This document shows, piece by piece, positions 27,309 to 34,284 of a stretch of 64,000 nt of DNA. Position 1 is the stretch's first letter. Each line of letters opens with the position of its first letter. The translations under genes and the position numbers were made by a program. The DNA is taken from contig NZ_JADPJG010000002.1 of assembly GCF_023073335.1 (NCBI RefSeq), positions 477,881 to 541,880 of the forward strand. The letters are read 5' to 3'. The stretch is from Bradyrhizobium sp. 21. GTDB taxonomy: Bacteria; Pseudomonadota; Alphaproteobacteria; Rhizobiales; Xanthobacteraceae. Under the pieces are notes generated by a model. It ran no database searches and was not told the DNA's origin. It saw only the letters and a list, made by a program, of their open reading frames with translations.

Positions 27309-27321
27309 GGCGCATTATTCC

Positions 27322-27349
27322 GGGCCGAGTACAGAACTTCCCTCGGCCC
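27322..27349. terminator. Terminator-like hairpin
   Basis: GGGCCGAG (27322-27329) and CTCGGCCC (27342-27349), perfect 8-bp arms with a 12-base loop, 14 bases after the small membrane protein. There is no T-run, so it could be rho-assisted or a leader structure for the exporter. Confidence 0.5.
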
Positions 27350-27419
27350 TGATATGTCGAAAACTTATTCCCCAATCGGACCGGGCTGCGTATAAATCCT
27401 TCTCCTCGGGGAGAGATTT

Positions 27420-28478
27420 GTGTCGCAGAATCAAGCATCGAGCTCGGCCGATACCAAGCCGGCCACCGCCGTGAGCCGCATTGCGGCACTGATTCCAGGC
27501 ATCCTCCTCTGCATTCTCGTCGCCGGTGTCTCGGCCCTGCTGGAGCGGGCGGAACTGGGCGTTTTCGAACATCCCTATGTCGAGGCGCTGGTGATGGCGA
27601 TCCTGCTCGGCATGGCGCTACGCAGCTTCTGGAAGCCCGCGCCGCGCTGGCAGGCGGGCATCGCGTTCAGCGCCAAGCAGTTGCTCGAAGTCGCGGTGAT
27701 GCTGCTGGGGGCCTCGATCAGCTTCGCCGCGATCGCGGCGTCCGGCGTCGCGCTGTTGGCCTCTATCGCAGCGGTCGTGGTAGTCGCGCTCTGCGTCTCC
27801 TTCGGCATCAGCCGTCTGCTCGGTCTCTCGGCGCGGTTGTCGATCCTGATCGCCTGCGGCAACTCCATCTGCGGCAATTCGGCGATCGCGGCGGTGGCGC
27901 CGATCATCGGCGCCAACAACGACGAAATCGCATCCTCGATCTCATTCACCGCGATCCTTGGCGTGATGATGGTGCTGGGCCTGCCGCTGCTGATCCCGCT
28001 GCTGCACTTGACGGCGACGCAATACGGCATCCTCGCGGGGCTCACCGTCTATGCCGTGCCGCAGGTGCTGGCGGCGACGGTGCCGGCGGGGCTTGTCTCG
28101 ACCCAGATCGGCACGCTCGTGAAACTGATGCGCGTGCTGATGCTCGGGCCGGTCGTCGTCGGCCTCTCGCTGACGGCCTCGCGCTGGCAGAGCGGCGCCA
28201 AGAAGACCAATGTCGGCTTCTTCCGCCTGGTCCCGTGGTTCATTCTCGGCTTCCTCGCGCTGGCGACCCTGCGCTCGCTCGAGATCGTGCCGGGCACGGT
28301 GGTTGCTCCGATCACGCGGATCACTGGTTTTCTCACAGTGGTGTCGATGGCCGCGCTTGGCCTCGGCGTCGACGTGAAGGTGCTTGCCAATGTCGGCGGC
28401 CGGGTGACGGCCGCCGTGACGCTGTCGCTGATGCTGCTGCTCGGCATCAGCATCGCGCTGGTGCATTGGTTCAAGTGA
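27420..28478 (+). CDS. YeiH family (UPF0324) membrane transporter
   Basis: 352 aa with about ten hydrophobic segments. The conserved loop ILIACGNSICGNSAIAAVAPII (residues about 140-161) is the hallmark of the YeiH family, annotated as putative sulfate exporters. GTG start, 5 bases after GGGGAGAGA. It converges on the ABC cluster at 28525. The transported ion is not proven for this family; a link with the neighbouring possible sulfur cluster is only suggestive. Confidence 0.85.
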   Translation: MSQNQASSSADTKPATAVSRIAALIPGILLCILVAGVSALLERAELGVFEHPYVEALVMAILLGMALRSFWKPAPRWQAGIAFSAKQLLEVAVMLLGASISFAAIAASGVALLASIAAVVVVALCVSFGISRLLGLSARLSILIACGNSICGNSAIAAVAPIIGANNDEIASSISFTAILGVMMVLGLPLLIPLLHLTATQYGILAGLTVYAVPQVLAATVPAGLVSTQIGTLVKLMRVLMLGPVVVGLSLTASRWQSGAKKTNVGFFRLVPWFILGFLALATLRSLEIVPGTVVAPITRITGFLTVVSMAALGLGVDVKVLANVGGRVTAAVTLSLMLLLGISIALVHWFK

Positions 28479-28496
28479 CGGGCTGAGGCTCGCGCA

Positions 28497-28523
28497 TTAC
28501 CTCGCCCGCTTGGGGCGAGGTAA
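28497..28523. terminator. Bidirectional terminator hairpin
   Basis: TTACCTCGCCC-GCTTG-GGGCGAGGTAA: perfect 11-bp arms, ending one base before the minus-strand stop codon at 28525. It separates the convergent YeiH gene and the ABC ATPase gene. Confidence 0.8.
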
Positions 28524-28524
28524 G

Positions 28525-29397
28525 TTAAATCACATCCGCGAGCGAATGCCCGTGCAACTCGATATTGAGCCCCTGCATGCCCATGTCGGTTAGCTCGCCG
28601 CCCATTGCCTTGATGCTTTCTTCGCGGATCAGCGACATCAGTCCGCGGCGCAGCGCCAAAAATTCCGACGACATCATCATTGACTGCTGGCGCGGCCGCT
28701 CCAGCGGGATCGGGATTTCGGCCTTGATCGAGCCGGGACGGGCGGTCATGCAGTAGACGCGGTCGGACAGGAAGATCGCCTCGTCGATGTCGTGGGTGAC
28801 GAACAGCACCGAGATCTTCAGCCGCTGCCACATGTTGGTGAGGATCTGCTGCATGATGACGCGGGTCTGCGCGTCCAGCGCGCCGAAGGGCTCGTCGAGC
28901 AGCAGCACCTTCGGCCCGGTCGCGAGCGCACGCACGATGCCGACGCGCTGCTTCATGCCGCCGGAAAGCTTTTCCGGATAATGCTTTTCGAATGCTTCGA
29001 GGCCGGCGAGTCCGAGCAGGGTCCGTGCCGCGCGTTCGCGTTGCGAGCGCGGCATGCCGCGCATCTTCAGGCCGAACTCGACATTCTCCCGCACGGTCTT
29101 CCAGGGAAACAGCGAATATTGCTGGAACACCATGCCGCGCTCGGCGCTGGGGCCGTTGACCTTCTCGCCGTCGACGGTGACCATGCCCGTGGTCGGCTTG
29201 AGGAAGCCCGCGACCGCATTGAGCAGCGTCGACTTTCCGCAGCCGGAGGGCCCGACGATCGAGACGAACTCGCCGGGCTGCACATGGATCTGCGTATCGG
29301 TGACGGCCTGAACCGGTCCCTCGATGCTGTCGTAGCTCAGCGAGAAATTCCTGACCTCGATATGGCCCTGCGGCGCCTTGGCAATGATCTCGCTCAT
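28525..29397 (-). CDS. ABC transporter ATPase, nitrate/sulfonate/taurine type
   Basis: 290 aa. Walker A is GPSGCGKST, Q-loop VFQQYSLFPW, signature LSGGMKQRVGIVRAL, Walker B LLLDEPFGALD: the SsuB/TauB/NrtD subfamily. About 40 residues follow the usual C-terminal end (LIREESIKAMGGELTDMG onward), slightly longer than typical SsuB. I start at 29397, where ATG overlaps the permease stop by 4 bases; the frame is open far upstream inside the permease gene. It energises the permease at 29394-30299. Confidence 0.9.
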   Translation of the reverse strand: MSEIIAKAPQGHIEVRNFSLSYDSIEGPVQAVTDTQIHVQPGEFVSIVGPSGCGKSTLLNAVAGFLKPTTGMVTVDGEKVNGPSAERGMVFQQYSLFPWKTVRENVEFGLKMRGMPRSQRERAARTLLGLAGLEAFEKHYPEKLSGGMKQRVGIVRALATGPKVLLLDEPFGALDAQTRVIMQQILTNMWQRLKISVLFVTHDIDEAIFLSDRVYCMTARPGSIKAEIPIPLERPRQQSMMMSSEFLALRRGLMSLIREESIKAMGGELTDMGMQGLNIELHGHSLADVI

Positions 29398-30299
29398 CTT
29401 GACCTCCACGGCATCACCAATTGCCCGGCGCCCCGGATCAGCATGCTCGATCCAAGGCCGAGCACGCCGATCGCGATCATGCCGAGTGCGATGTCGGCAT
29501 ACTGGACCAGCGAATAGGCCTCCCAGGTGAAATAGCCGATGCCGTATTGTCCCGAGATCATCTCGGCCGCGATCAGCGACACCCAGGCCACGCCCATTCC
29601 GACGGTGAGGCCGGTGAAGATGTGCGGCAGCGAGGCCGGGAAATACACGTCGCGGAAGATCGAGCGCTCGCGCGCGCCGAGGCACTGCGCAGCGCGCACC
29701 AGCACGGGGTCGACCAGCGACATGCCGTGCAGCGTGTTGATCAGGATCGGGAAGAACGAGCCGAGGAAGGTGATGAAGACGATGCTCTGCTCGTTGGTCG
29801 GCCACAACATGATCGCCATCGGCACCCAGGCGATCGCCGGGATCGGCCGCAGCACCTCCGCGACCGGGAAGATGATCTCATGCACCAGCTTGAAGCGGCC
29901 CATGATCAGGCCGAGCGGTACGCCGACGATGGCCGCGAGCGAGAAGCCGACGAGAATGCGCCGGCAGCTCAAGACGATGTGCATCAGGAATTTGGGATCG
30001 TGGATCGCCTTGGTGAAGCTCGCATAGACCGCGAGCGGCGAGGGCACGTTGGTGAAGCGCACGAAGAACACGACGCGATAGGTCGTGAGCAGGTGCCAGA
30101 CCAGCAGGAAGGCGAGCAGCGAGACGATGCCGACCGCGGTCGCGCGCAGTCCGCCCCGGTTGAGCCGGTACCAGCGCAGCGCGAGCGTGCCGAAGGTAGG
30201 GGTCGCGGGCAGAGTGGCGGGCACGGAGCCCGCCTCGCCGATTGCATTTGCTGCCGGCATGCTGTCCTCGGAATGTCTGAGGAGGGCGGGACTGCTCAC
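29394..30299 (-). CDS. ABC transporter permease, nitrate/sulfonate/taurine type
   Basis: 301 aa inner-membrane permease of the SsuC/TauC/NrtB family with six hydrophobic segments. The EAA-like loop reads VRAAQCLGARERSIFRDVYFPASLPHIFTGL. An N-terminal cytoplasmic extension of about 50 residues precedes the first membrane segment. The start overlaps the stop of the binding-protein gene and the stop overlaps the ATPase start, each by 4 bases, so the three genes are translated together. Confidence 0.9.
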   Translation of the reverse strand: MSSPALLRHSEDSMPAANAIGEAGSVPATLPATPTFGTLALRWYRLNRGGLRATAVGIVSLLAFLLVWHLLTTYRVVFFVRFTNVPSPLAVYASFTKAIHDPKFLMHIVLSCRRILVGFSLAAIVGVPLGLIMGRFKLVHEIIFPVAEVLRPIPAIAWVPMAIMLWPTNEQSIVFITFLGSFFPILINTLHGMSLVDPVLVRAAQCLGARERSIFRDVYFPASLPHIFTGLTVGMGVAWVSLIAAEMISGQYGIGYFTWEAYSLVQYADIALGMIAIGVLGLGSSMLIRGAGQLVMPWRSR

Positions 30300-31717
30300 G
30301 TCTTGCCCCCGCTGACCGCCGCCTTCACCGCGTCCTCGAAGCCGAGCACCTTGCCGCTGATCTTGGCGGCATGGGCTTCGGCGTCTTTCTTCAGCAGGAA
30401 CGGTGCAACCTCACCACTGCCGACGGCGAAGAAGGCCTGGTCGGCGAACAGCTTGATGCCGCGGGTGGTATCGAAAACGTAGGCGACGTTGATCTTCTTG
30501 CCCTTGGCCTTGAAGTCGGCATAGGCGCCGAGCGTGCAGCTGGCCGACGAGAACGGCATGATGCCGGCCTCGTCCACCCAGACCTCACCAGCCTTGCGCG
30601 GATCGGTGATCGGCTTCTTGCAGAAAGCGTCTTCGCCGGAGATTTCGTAGTTTTTGGTGTTCGCGAGCTGCGCGTCGTAGTCGAGCTTCATCTCGGCATA
30701 GGCCTTGCGGATGTAGCTGTCGTCGACCCATTTCTTGGGATCGAACTCTTTCATGCGGCCGAGGTTTTGCAGCACCTTGACGTCGGTCGCGGCGGCATCG
30801 ATCAGCGCCGGCTTGACTGTGGGATCGGTGGTCATGTTGCCGCTGGGGCCGAGGAAGATGTAGACGACCTCCTTGTTGATGCCGGTCCATTCCTGGATCT
30901 TTTCGGCGGCGAGTTTCGGATCGTCGCGCAGCCACTGGTTGGCGGCGATCAGCGCCTTGAAATAGGCAACGACGACTTCGGGATATTTCTCCGCGAAGTC
31001 GGTGCGAACCACGATACCGTGGAAGGTCGGCAGATTGGTCTCGACGCCGTCGAAGATCTTGCGCGCAAAGCCGCGGAACGGCAGCAGCTCGGCGAACGGG
31101 ACGAAGTCGGCATGCGCGTCGATCTTTTTCTCCTGGAGATTGGTCGAGCCGACCTCCGGGCTCTGGCTGACGAGCTGGAAGAAATCCGACCCGTAGCCGC
31201 GGTCCTGCATCGCCTTCAGCACCATGCCGTGCGCGGCGGAGCCGAACGGCACGCTGACGAGCTTGCCCTTGAGATCGGCGAGATCGTAGTAGGGCGACTC
31301 CTTGTGGACGACGATGCCGTTGCCGGAGCCGGAGAGGCTGTAGGCGGCGATGCCGATCAGCCGGCTCTTGCTCTCGGGGTTGCTGTCGAAGGTGAAGCCG
31401 TTCACGATCAGGGGATAGTCGCCCATCATGCCGATCTGCAGCTTGTTGGCCATCATCGCGTTGGTGACGGGCGGGCCCGACGTAAAGTTCTGCCACTCCA
31501 TCTCGAATTTGATGTTGGCGTATTTGCCATCCTTCGGCAGGTACTTTTCGAGGAGATGCAGCTGCCGGATGACGACGCCTGCGGTCACCGTGTTGGTCGT
31601 GGTGTCCTGCGTTCCGATGCCGAGGGTGACGGTTTCCGCCGAGACCGGCTGCGCCAGGAGAAGCGCCAGCGACGTCACCGACATCGCGATCGAGTGCGTG
31701 GAAAGACGGCGGACCAT
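30296..31717 (-). CDS. Oversized ABC transporter substrate-binding protein (NMT1/SsuA-like)
   Basis: 473 aa, clearly longer than the usual 310-340 residues of SsuA/TauA/NrtA-type proteins. A Sec signal peptide ends at VSAE. The type-II binding fold follows: GMMGDYPLIVNGF, GKLVSVPFGSAAHGM and KYPEVVVAYFKALIAANQWL. The extra C-terminal region (about 330-473) contains two cysteines (DAFCKKP, SASCTLGAY) that could form a disulfide after export. Three near-adjacent ATG codons offer starts at 31729, 31723 and 31717; I prefer 31717, which has GAGGATGAG in front. The substrate is unknown; an organosulfur or other small anion is inferred from context. Confidence 0.82.
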   Translation of the reverse strand: MVRRLSTHSIAMSVTSLALLLAQPVSAETVTLGIGTQDTTTNTVTAGVVIRQLHLLEKYLPKDGKYANIKFEMEWQNFTSGPPVTNAMMANKLQIGMMGDYPLIVNGFTFDSNPESKSRLIGIAAYSLSGSGNGIVVHKESPYYDLADLKGKLVSVPFGSAAHGMVLKAMQDRGYGSDFFQLVSQSPEVGSTNLQEKKIDAHADFVPFAELLPFRGFARKIFDGVETNLPTFHGIVVRTDFAEKYPEVVVAYFKALIAANQWLRDDPKLAAEKIQEWTGINKEVVYIFLGPSGNMTTDPTVKPALIDAAATDVKVLQNLGRMKEFDPKKWVDDSYIRKAYAEMKLDYDAQLANTKNYEISGEDAFCKKPITDPRKAGEVWVDEAGIMPFSSASCTLGAYADFKAKGKKINVAYVFDTTRGIKLFADQAFFAVGSGEVAPFLLKKDAEAHAAKISGKVLGFEDAVKAAVSGGKT

Positions 31718-31799
31718 TCTCATCCTCATTCGGTTGGATGTGCTGTGGTTGCCATGATTGGGTGAGGGCGTGGGGAGGGCAAATCCGGAATGAACGCCG

Positions 31800-31818
31800 C
31801 AGTCGATTAGTTGCCGGG
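31800..31818. promoter_or_regulatory. Cluster motif copy A (AACTAATCG on minus strand)
   Basis: The minus strand reads AACTAATCG at 31804-31812, preceded by CCCGGC. It lies about 87 bases before the binding-protein gene, between it and the Crp/Fnr gene. It is one of four copies of AACTAAT(T/C)G in this gene cluster. Confidence 0.5.
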
Positions 31819-31882
31819 AAAAGCTGATTGCATACTCCTTGAGCAGTCCTGCACTATAAAGCCGCTTGCATGAGCATCACCC

Positions 31883-32656
31883 CTAGTCGGATGCTTGCCC
31901 CCGCATCTCTTCCAGCACGTCGGGCCGGCAGACCACGATCTGCGAGCGCTTGGTCAGCACGATTCCCTTCTCCTGCATGCGCTTCAGGCTGATCGTGACC
32001 CATTGCCTGGTGGCGCCGACCATGTGGGCGATGTCGGCATGGGTGAAGGCGGCCGCGATCACCCTTCCGTCGGCGTCCTCGACGCCATAGAGCGCGACGA
32101 GGTGCAGCAACAGATGCGCAAGGCGCTGCGTGATCGAGCGCGTTCCCAGCATCTGGGCCAGCGCCGAATAGCATTTGCCCTTGAAGGTCAGGCCCTCGAT
32201 CAGGCCGATCGCGAGGTTCGGGATCTCTACGGCAAGCGCGCGGAGTTCTTTTCCGGGCAGGTGCACGACGCTGCAATTGCTGGATGCAACGCCGGACCAT
32301 TGATGCACGGTGCCTTCGAATACTTCGGGCCCGCCGACGAAATTGCCGACATGCCAATAGGCCAGCGTGATCTCGCGCCCGAGCGGGGAGATATAGAACA
32401 CCCGGATGCGGCCGCTCTCGATCAGCCAGATACCGTCGTGCTTGCCGCCCTGGCTGAACAGCGTCTGGCCGCGGTTGAGCACTTTCCGGCGGCCCTGCTT
32501 CAGCACCAGTTCGCGCTCGCGCTGGCTGAGCTTGTCCATCAGCGGCGGCGGTCCGCCGATCCATTGCTGGTTCTCGGTGAGCAGCAGCGAGGAGCTGCCG
32601 GCAGGCCGGACTGCCGGGGGAACCGAACCGCGAACCGCGTTCGCCGCCTGCAACAT
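31883..32656 (-). CDS. Crp/Fnr family transcriptional regulator
   Basis: 257 aa. The cyclic-nucleotide-binding-like domain is at about residues 58-150 (GQTLFSQGGKHDGIWLIESG, then RIRVFY). The winged helix-turn-helix lies near 203-233 (FTHADIAHMVGATRQWVTIS). There is no N-terminal cysteine cluster, so it is not an oxygen-sensing Fnr. It lies between the ABC transporter and the DUF971/redox genes and is the obvious regulator of both. The first 39 residues may be too long; an internal ATG at residue 40 is possible. Confidence 0.88.
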   Translation of the reverse strand: MLQAANAVRGSVPPAVRPAGSSSLLLTENQQWIGGPPPLMDKLSQRERELVLKQGRRKVLNRGQTLFSQGGKHDGIWLIESGRIRVFYISPLGREITLAYWHVGNFVGGPEVFEGTVHQWSGVASSNCSVVHLPGKELRALAVEIPNLAIGLIEGLTFKGKCYSALAQMLGTRSITQRLAHLLLHLVALYGVEDADGRVIAAAFTHADIAHMVGATRQWVTISLKRMQEKGIVLTKRSQIVVCRPDVLEEMRGQASD

Positions 32657-32668
32657 CGTCTGCCTCCG

Positions 32669-32686
32669 GAACGATCAAAATCGTTC
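32669..32686. promoter_or_regulatory. Inverted repeat upstream of the Crp/Fnr gene
   Basis: GAACGAT-CAAA-ATCGTTC, perfect 7-bp arms, ending 13 bases before the Crp/Fnr start codon on the minus strand. Spacing and symmetry fit an autoregulatory operator or a translation-affecting hairpin. It differs from the canonical TTGAT-N4-ATCAA Fnr box. Confidence 0.45.
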
Positions 32687-32714
32687 TAAAGAGGAGCAAT
32701 GTCCGTGCCAGATT

Positions 32715-32898
32715 AACTCCGCTGTCATCGTCCGGCTTGACCGGGCGATCCAGTATTCCAGAGACGTCAGTGGGTTACGGTGGGGCCGCGGCTTACTGGA
32801 TTCCCCGCCTGCCGCCTTCGCTAAAGCTTCGGCGCCCCTAGACCTTAACCCCGGCGAAGCCTTGGCGTAGCCGGGTCGCGGGGAATGACAGCGGAGTT
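32715..32898. mobile_element. MITE-like repeat element with 14-bp terminal inverted repeats (family 2)
   Basis: 184-bp non-coding element. Ends AACTCCGCTGTCAT (32715-32728) and ATGACAGCGGAGTT (32885-32898) are perfect inverted repeats. Inner parts also pair (GATCCAGTA with TACTGGATTC). No transposase is encoded, so it would have needed help from outside. It fills most of the space upstream of the Crp/Fnr gene and may affect its promoter. A degenerate relative is at 52973-53085. Confidence 0.7.
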
Positions 32899-32918
32899 TG
32901 GAAGACGACCTGGGGCGC

Positions 32919-33221
32919 CTAGCGCCCCGCCAAGCTCAGCAAATACGGCATGGGGTAAATCCCGCGATTATGCCCATCCGAAAACGAGATGTTCAGCCCG
33001 TAGCCGAGATCGCCGATCTCCGTGATCGCGATCCCCGGAAACGCTTCCGGGAATCGGCCGTCGAAGCGGGCACGGGTGCAGTGGGCGCATTTGCAGGAGA
33101 GGCGGAGTTTTTCCGCGGGCAAGTCCAGCGCGTCGTCCTCGGTGGTGCGGACGCGGAGCGTCGCGAGGTCGGCGCTTGTTTCGTAATCGGCCACGGTCGG
33201 TGCCACCAGGGTCATGGTCAT
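32919..33221 (-). CDS. DUF971 domain protein
   Basis: 100 aa. Residues 36-60 include AEKLRLSCKCAHCTRARFDG, with a C-x-C-x2-C group (C43, C45, C48) in the position of the conserved CPCAxC-like motif of DUF971. This domain also forms the N-terminal part of gamma-butyrobetaine hydroxylase, where it binds zinc, and accompanies Fe-S proteins in many genomes. The tail SDGHNRGIYPMPYL is typical. I chose the second in-frame start (MTMTLVAP). It is divergent from ferredoxin-NADP reductase; a role in metal or Fe-S handling for the flavoprotein system is inferred. Confidence 0.75.
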   Translation of the reverse strand: MTMTLVAPTVADYETSADLATLRVRTTEDDALDLPAEKLRLSCKCAHCTRARFDGRFPEAFPGIAITEIGDLGYGLNISFSDGHNRGIYPMPYLLSLAGR

Positions 33222-33256
33222 GTTCGCTTCTACGCGATCGCAGACGAGCGCGAATA

Positions 33257-33331
33257 GCAACTAATTGCCGGCGTCGGCGCAACGGCGCTGCCTTCTGTTC
33301 GATCATCGCCCGTGAAATGTGAAACTAATCG
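33257..33331. promoter_or_regulatory. Divergent promoter region with cluster motif copies B and D
   Basis: Two copies of AACTAAT(T/C)G: 33259-33267, inside the near-palindrome GCAACTAATTGC (33257-33268), and 33323-33331 (AACTAATCG). They lie between DUF971 (-) and ferredoxin-NADP reductase (+), 36 and 77 bases from the respective start codons. Candidate binding sites of one regulator. Confidence 0.5.
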
Positions 33332-33407
33332 ACCGGGACTTTCAGTTCGGCGTTGCCGGATTCTCCTCTCTCGGAAACCTTGTGCCCCATCGAGGTCAGG
33401 AGAGACA

Positions 33408-34181
33408 ATGAGCGCATTTCAGAAGGAAACGGTTTTGTCGGTCACCCATTGGACCGAGTCCCTGTTCAGCTTCACCGCGACGCGCGATCCGGGCTTCCGC
33501 TTCCAGAACGGCCAGTTCGCGATGATCGGACTGGAGGTCGAGGGCAAGCCGTTGCTGCGGGCCTACAGCATGGCCAGCGCCAATCACGAGGAGGCGCTCG
33601 AATTCTTCTCGATCAAGGTGCAGGACGGCCCGCTGACCTCGCGGCTCCAGACGATCAGGGAAGGCGACATCATCCTGGTCGGCCGCAAGGCGACGGGCAC
33701 GCTGATCACCGGCAATCTCATTCCCGGCAAACGCCTGTTGCTGCTCTCGACCGGAACGGGGCTTGCGCCGTTCGCCAGCCTGATCAAGGACCCCGACGTC
33801 TACGAGAATTACGAGACCATCGTGCTCGCTCATGGCTGCCGCCAGGTCTCCGAGCTCGCTTATGGCGAGCACCTCGTCGAAGGCCTGCGCAATCACGAAT
33901 TCTTCGGGCCGCTGATCCGCGACAAGCTGGTCTACTACCCGACCGTCACCCGCGAGCCGTTCCGCAATCGCGGCCGCATCAGCGATTTGATCGCCTCGAA
34001 CCAGCTGTTCGACGACATCGGGCTATCCGGCCTCGATATCGAGACCGACCGCATCATGCTGTGCGGCAGCCCGGCGATGCTGGAGGAACTTCCCGCGATG
34101 CTCTCTGCGCGCGGCTTTGTCGAGGGCAATCACAGCCGGCCCGGCCATTTCGTCATCGAAAAGGCTTTTGTCGAGCGCTGA
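33408..34181 (+). CDS. fpr: Ferredoxin--NADP(+) reductase
   Basis: 257 aa, the size of bacterial FPR. The FAD-binding motif is RAYSMAS with surrounding PLLRAYSMASANHEE. The NADP-binding region is LLLSTGTGLAPFASLIKD. The C-terminal FVIEKAFVER matches the bacterial FPR end that stacks on FAD. It passes electrons between NADPH and ferredoxin. It starts after AGGAGAGACA, and the flavoprotein gene follows after about 100 bases. In this cluster it probably supplies electrons to the 2x[4Fe-4S] ferredoxin at 36057. A housekeeping role in oxidative stress is an alternative. Confidence 0.9.
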   Translation: MSAFQKETVLSVTHWTESLFSFTATRDPGFRFQNGQFAMIGLEVEGKPLLRAYSMASANHEEALEFFSIKVQDGPLTSRLQTIREGDIILVGRKATGTLITGNLIPGKRLLLLSTGTGLAPFASLIKDPDVYENYETIVLAHGCRQVSELAYGEHLVEGLRNHEFFGPLIRDKLVYYPTVTREPFRNRGRISDLIASNQLFDDIGLSGLDIETDRIMLCGSPAMLEELPAMLSARGFVEGNHSRPGHFVIEKAFVER

Positions 34182-34195
34182 GGCCAAATCGCAGC

Positions 34196-34222
34196 CCGGC
34201 GACAACTAATTGCTATCGCCGG
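34196..34222. promoter_or_regulatory. Cluster motif copy C inside an inverted repeat
   Basis: CCGGCGA (34196-34202), 13-base centre, TCGCCGG (34216-34222): perfect 7-bp arms. The centre is CAACTAATTGCTA and contains AACTAATTG (34204-34212). It sits between the reductase stop and the flavoprotein start, so it could end the first transcript, control a second promoter, or both. Confidence 0.5.
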
Positions 34223-34284
34223 AAAGCCACCTGAACAAATCTGATGCAAAGGCGCCGGACCTGCCGGCGAACCAGGAGCAAGCG

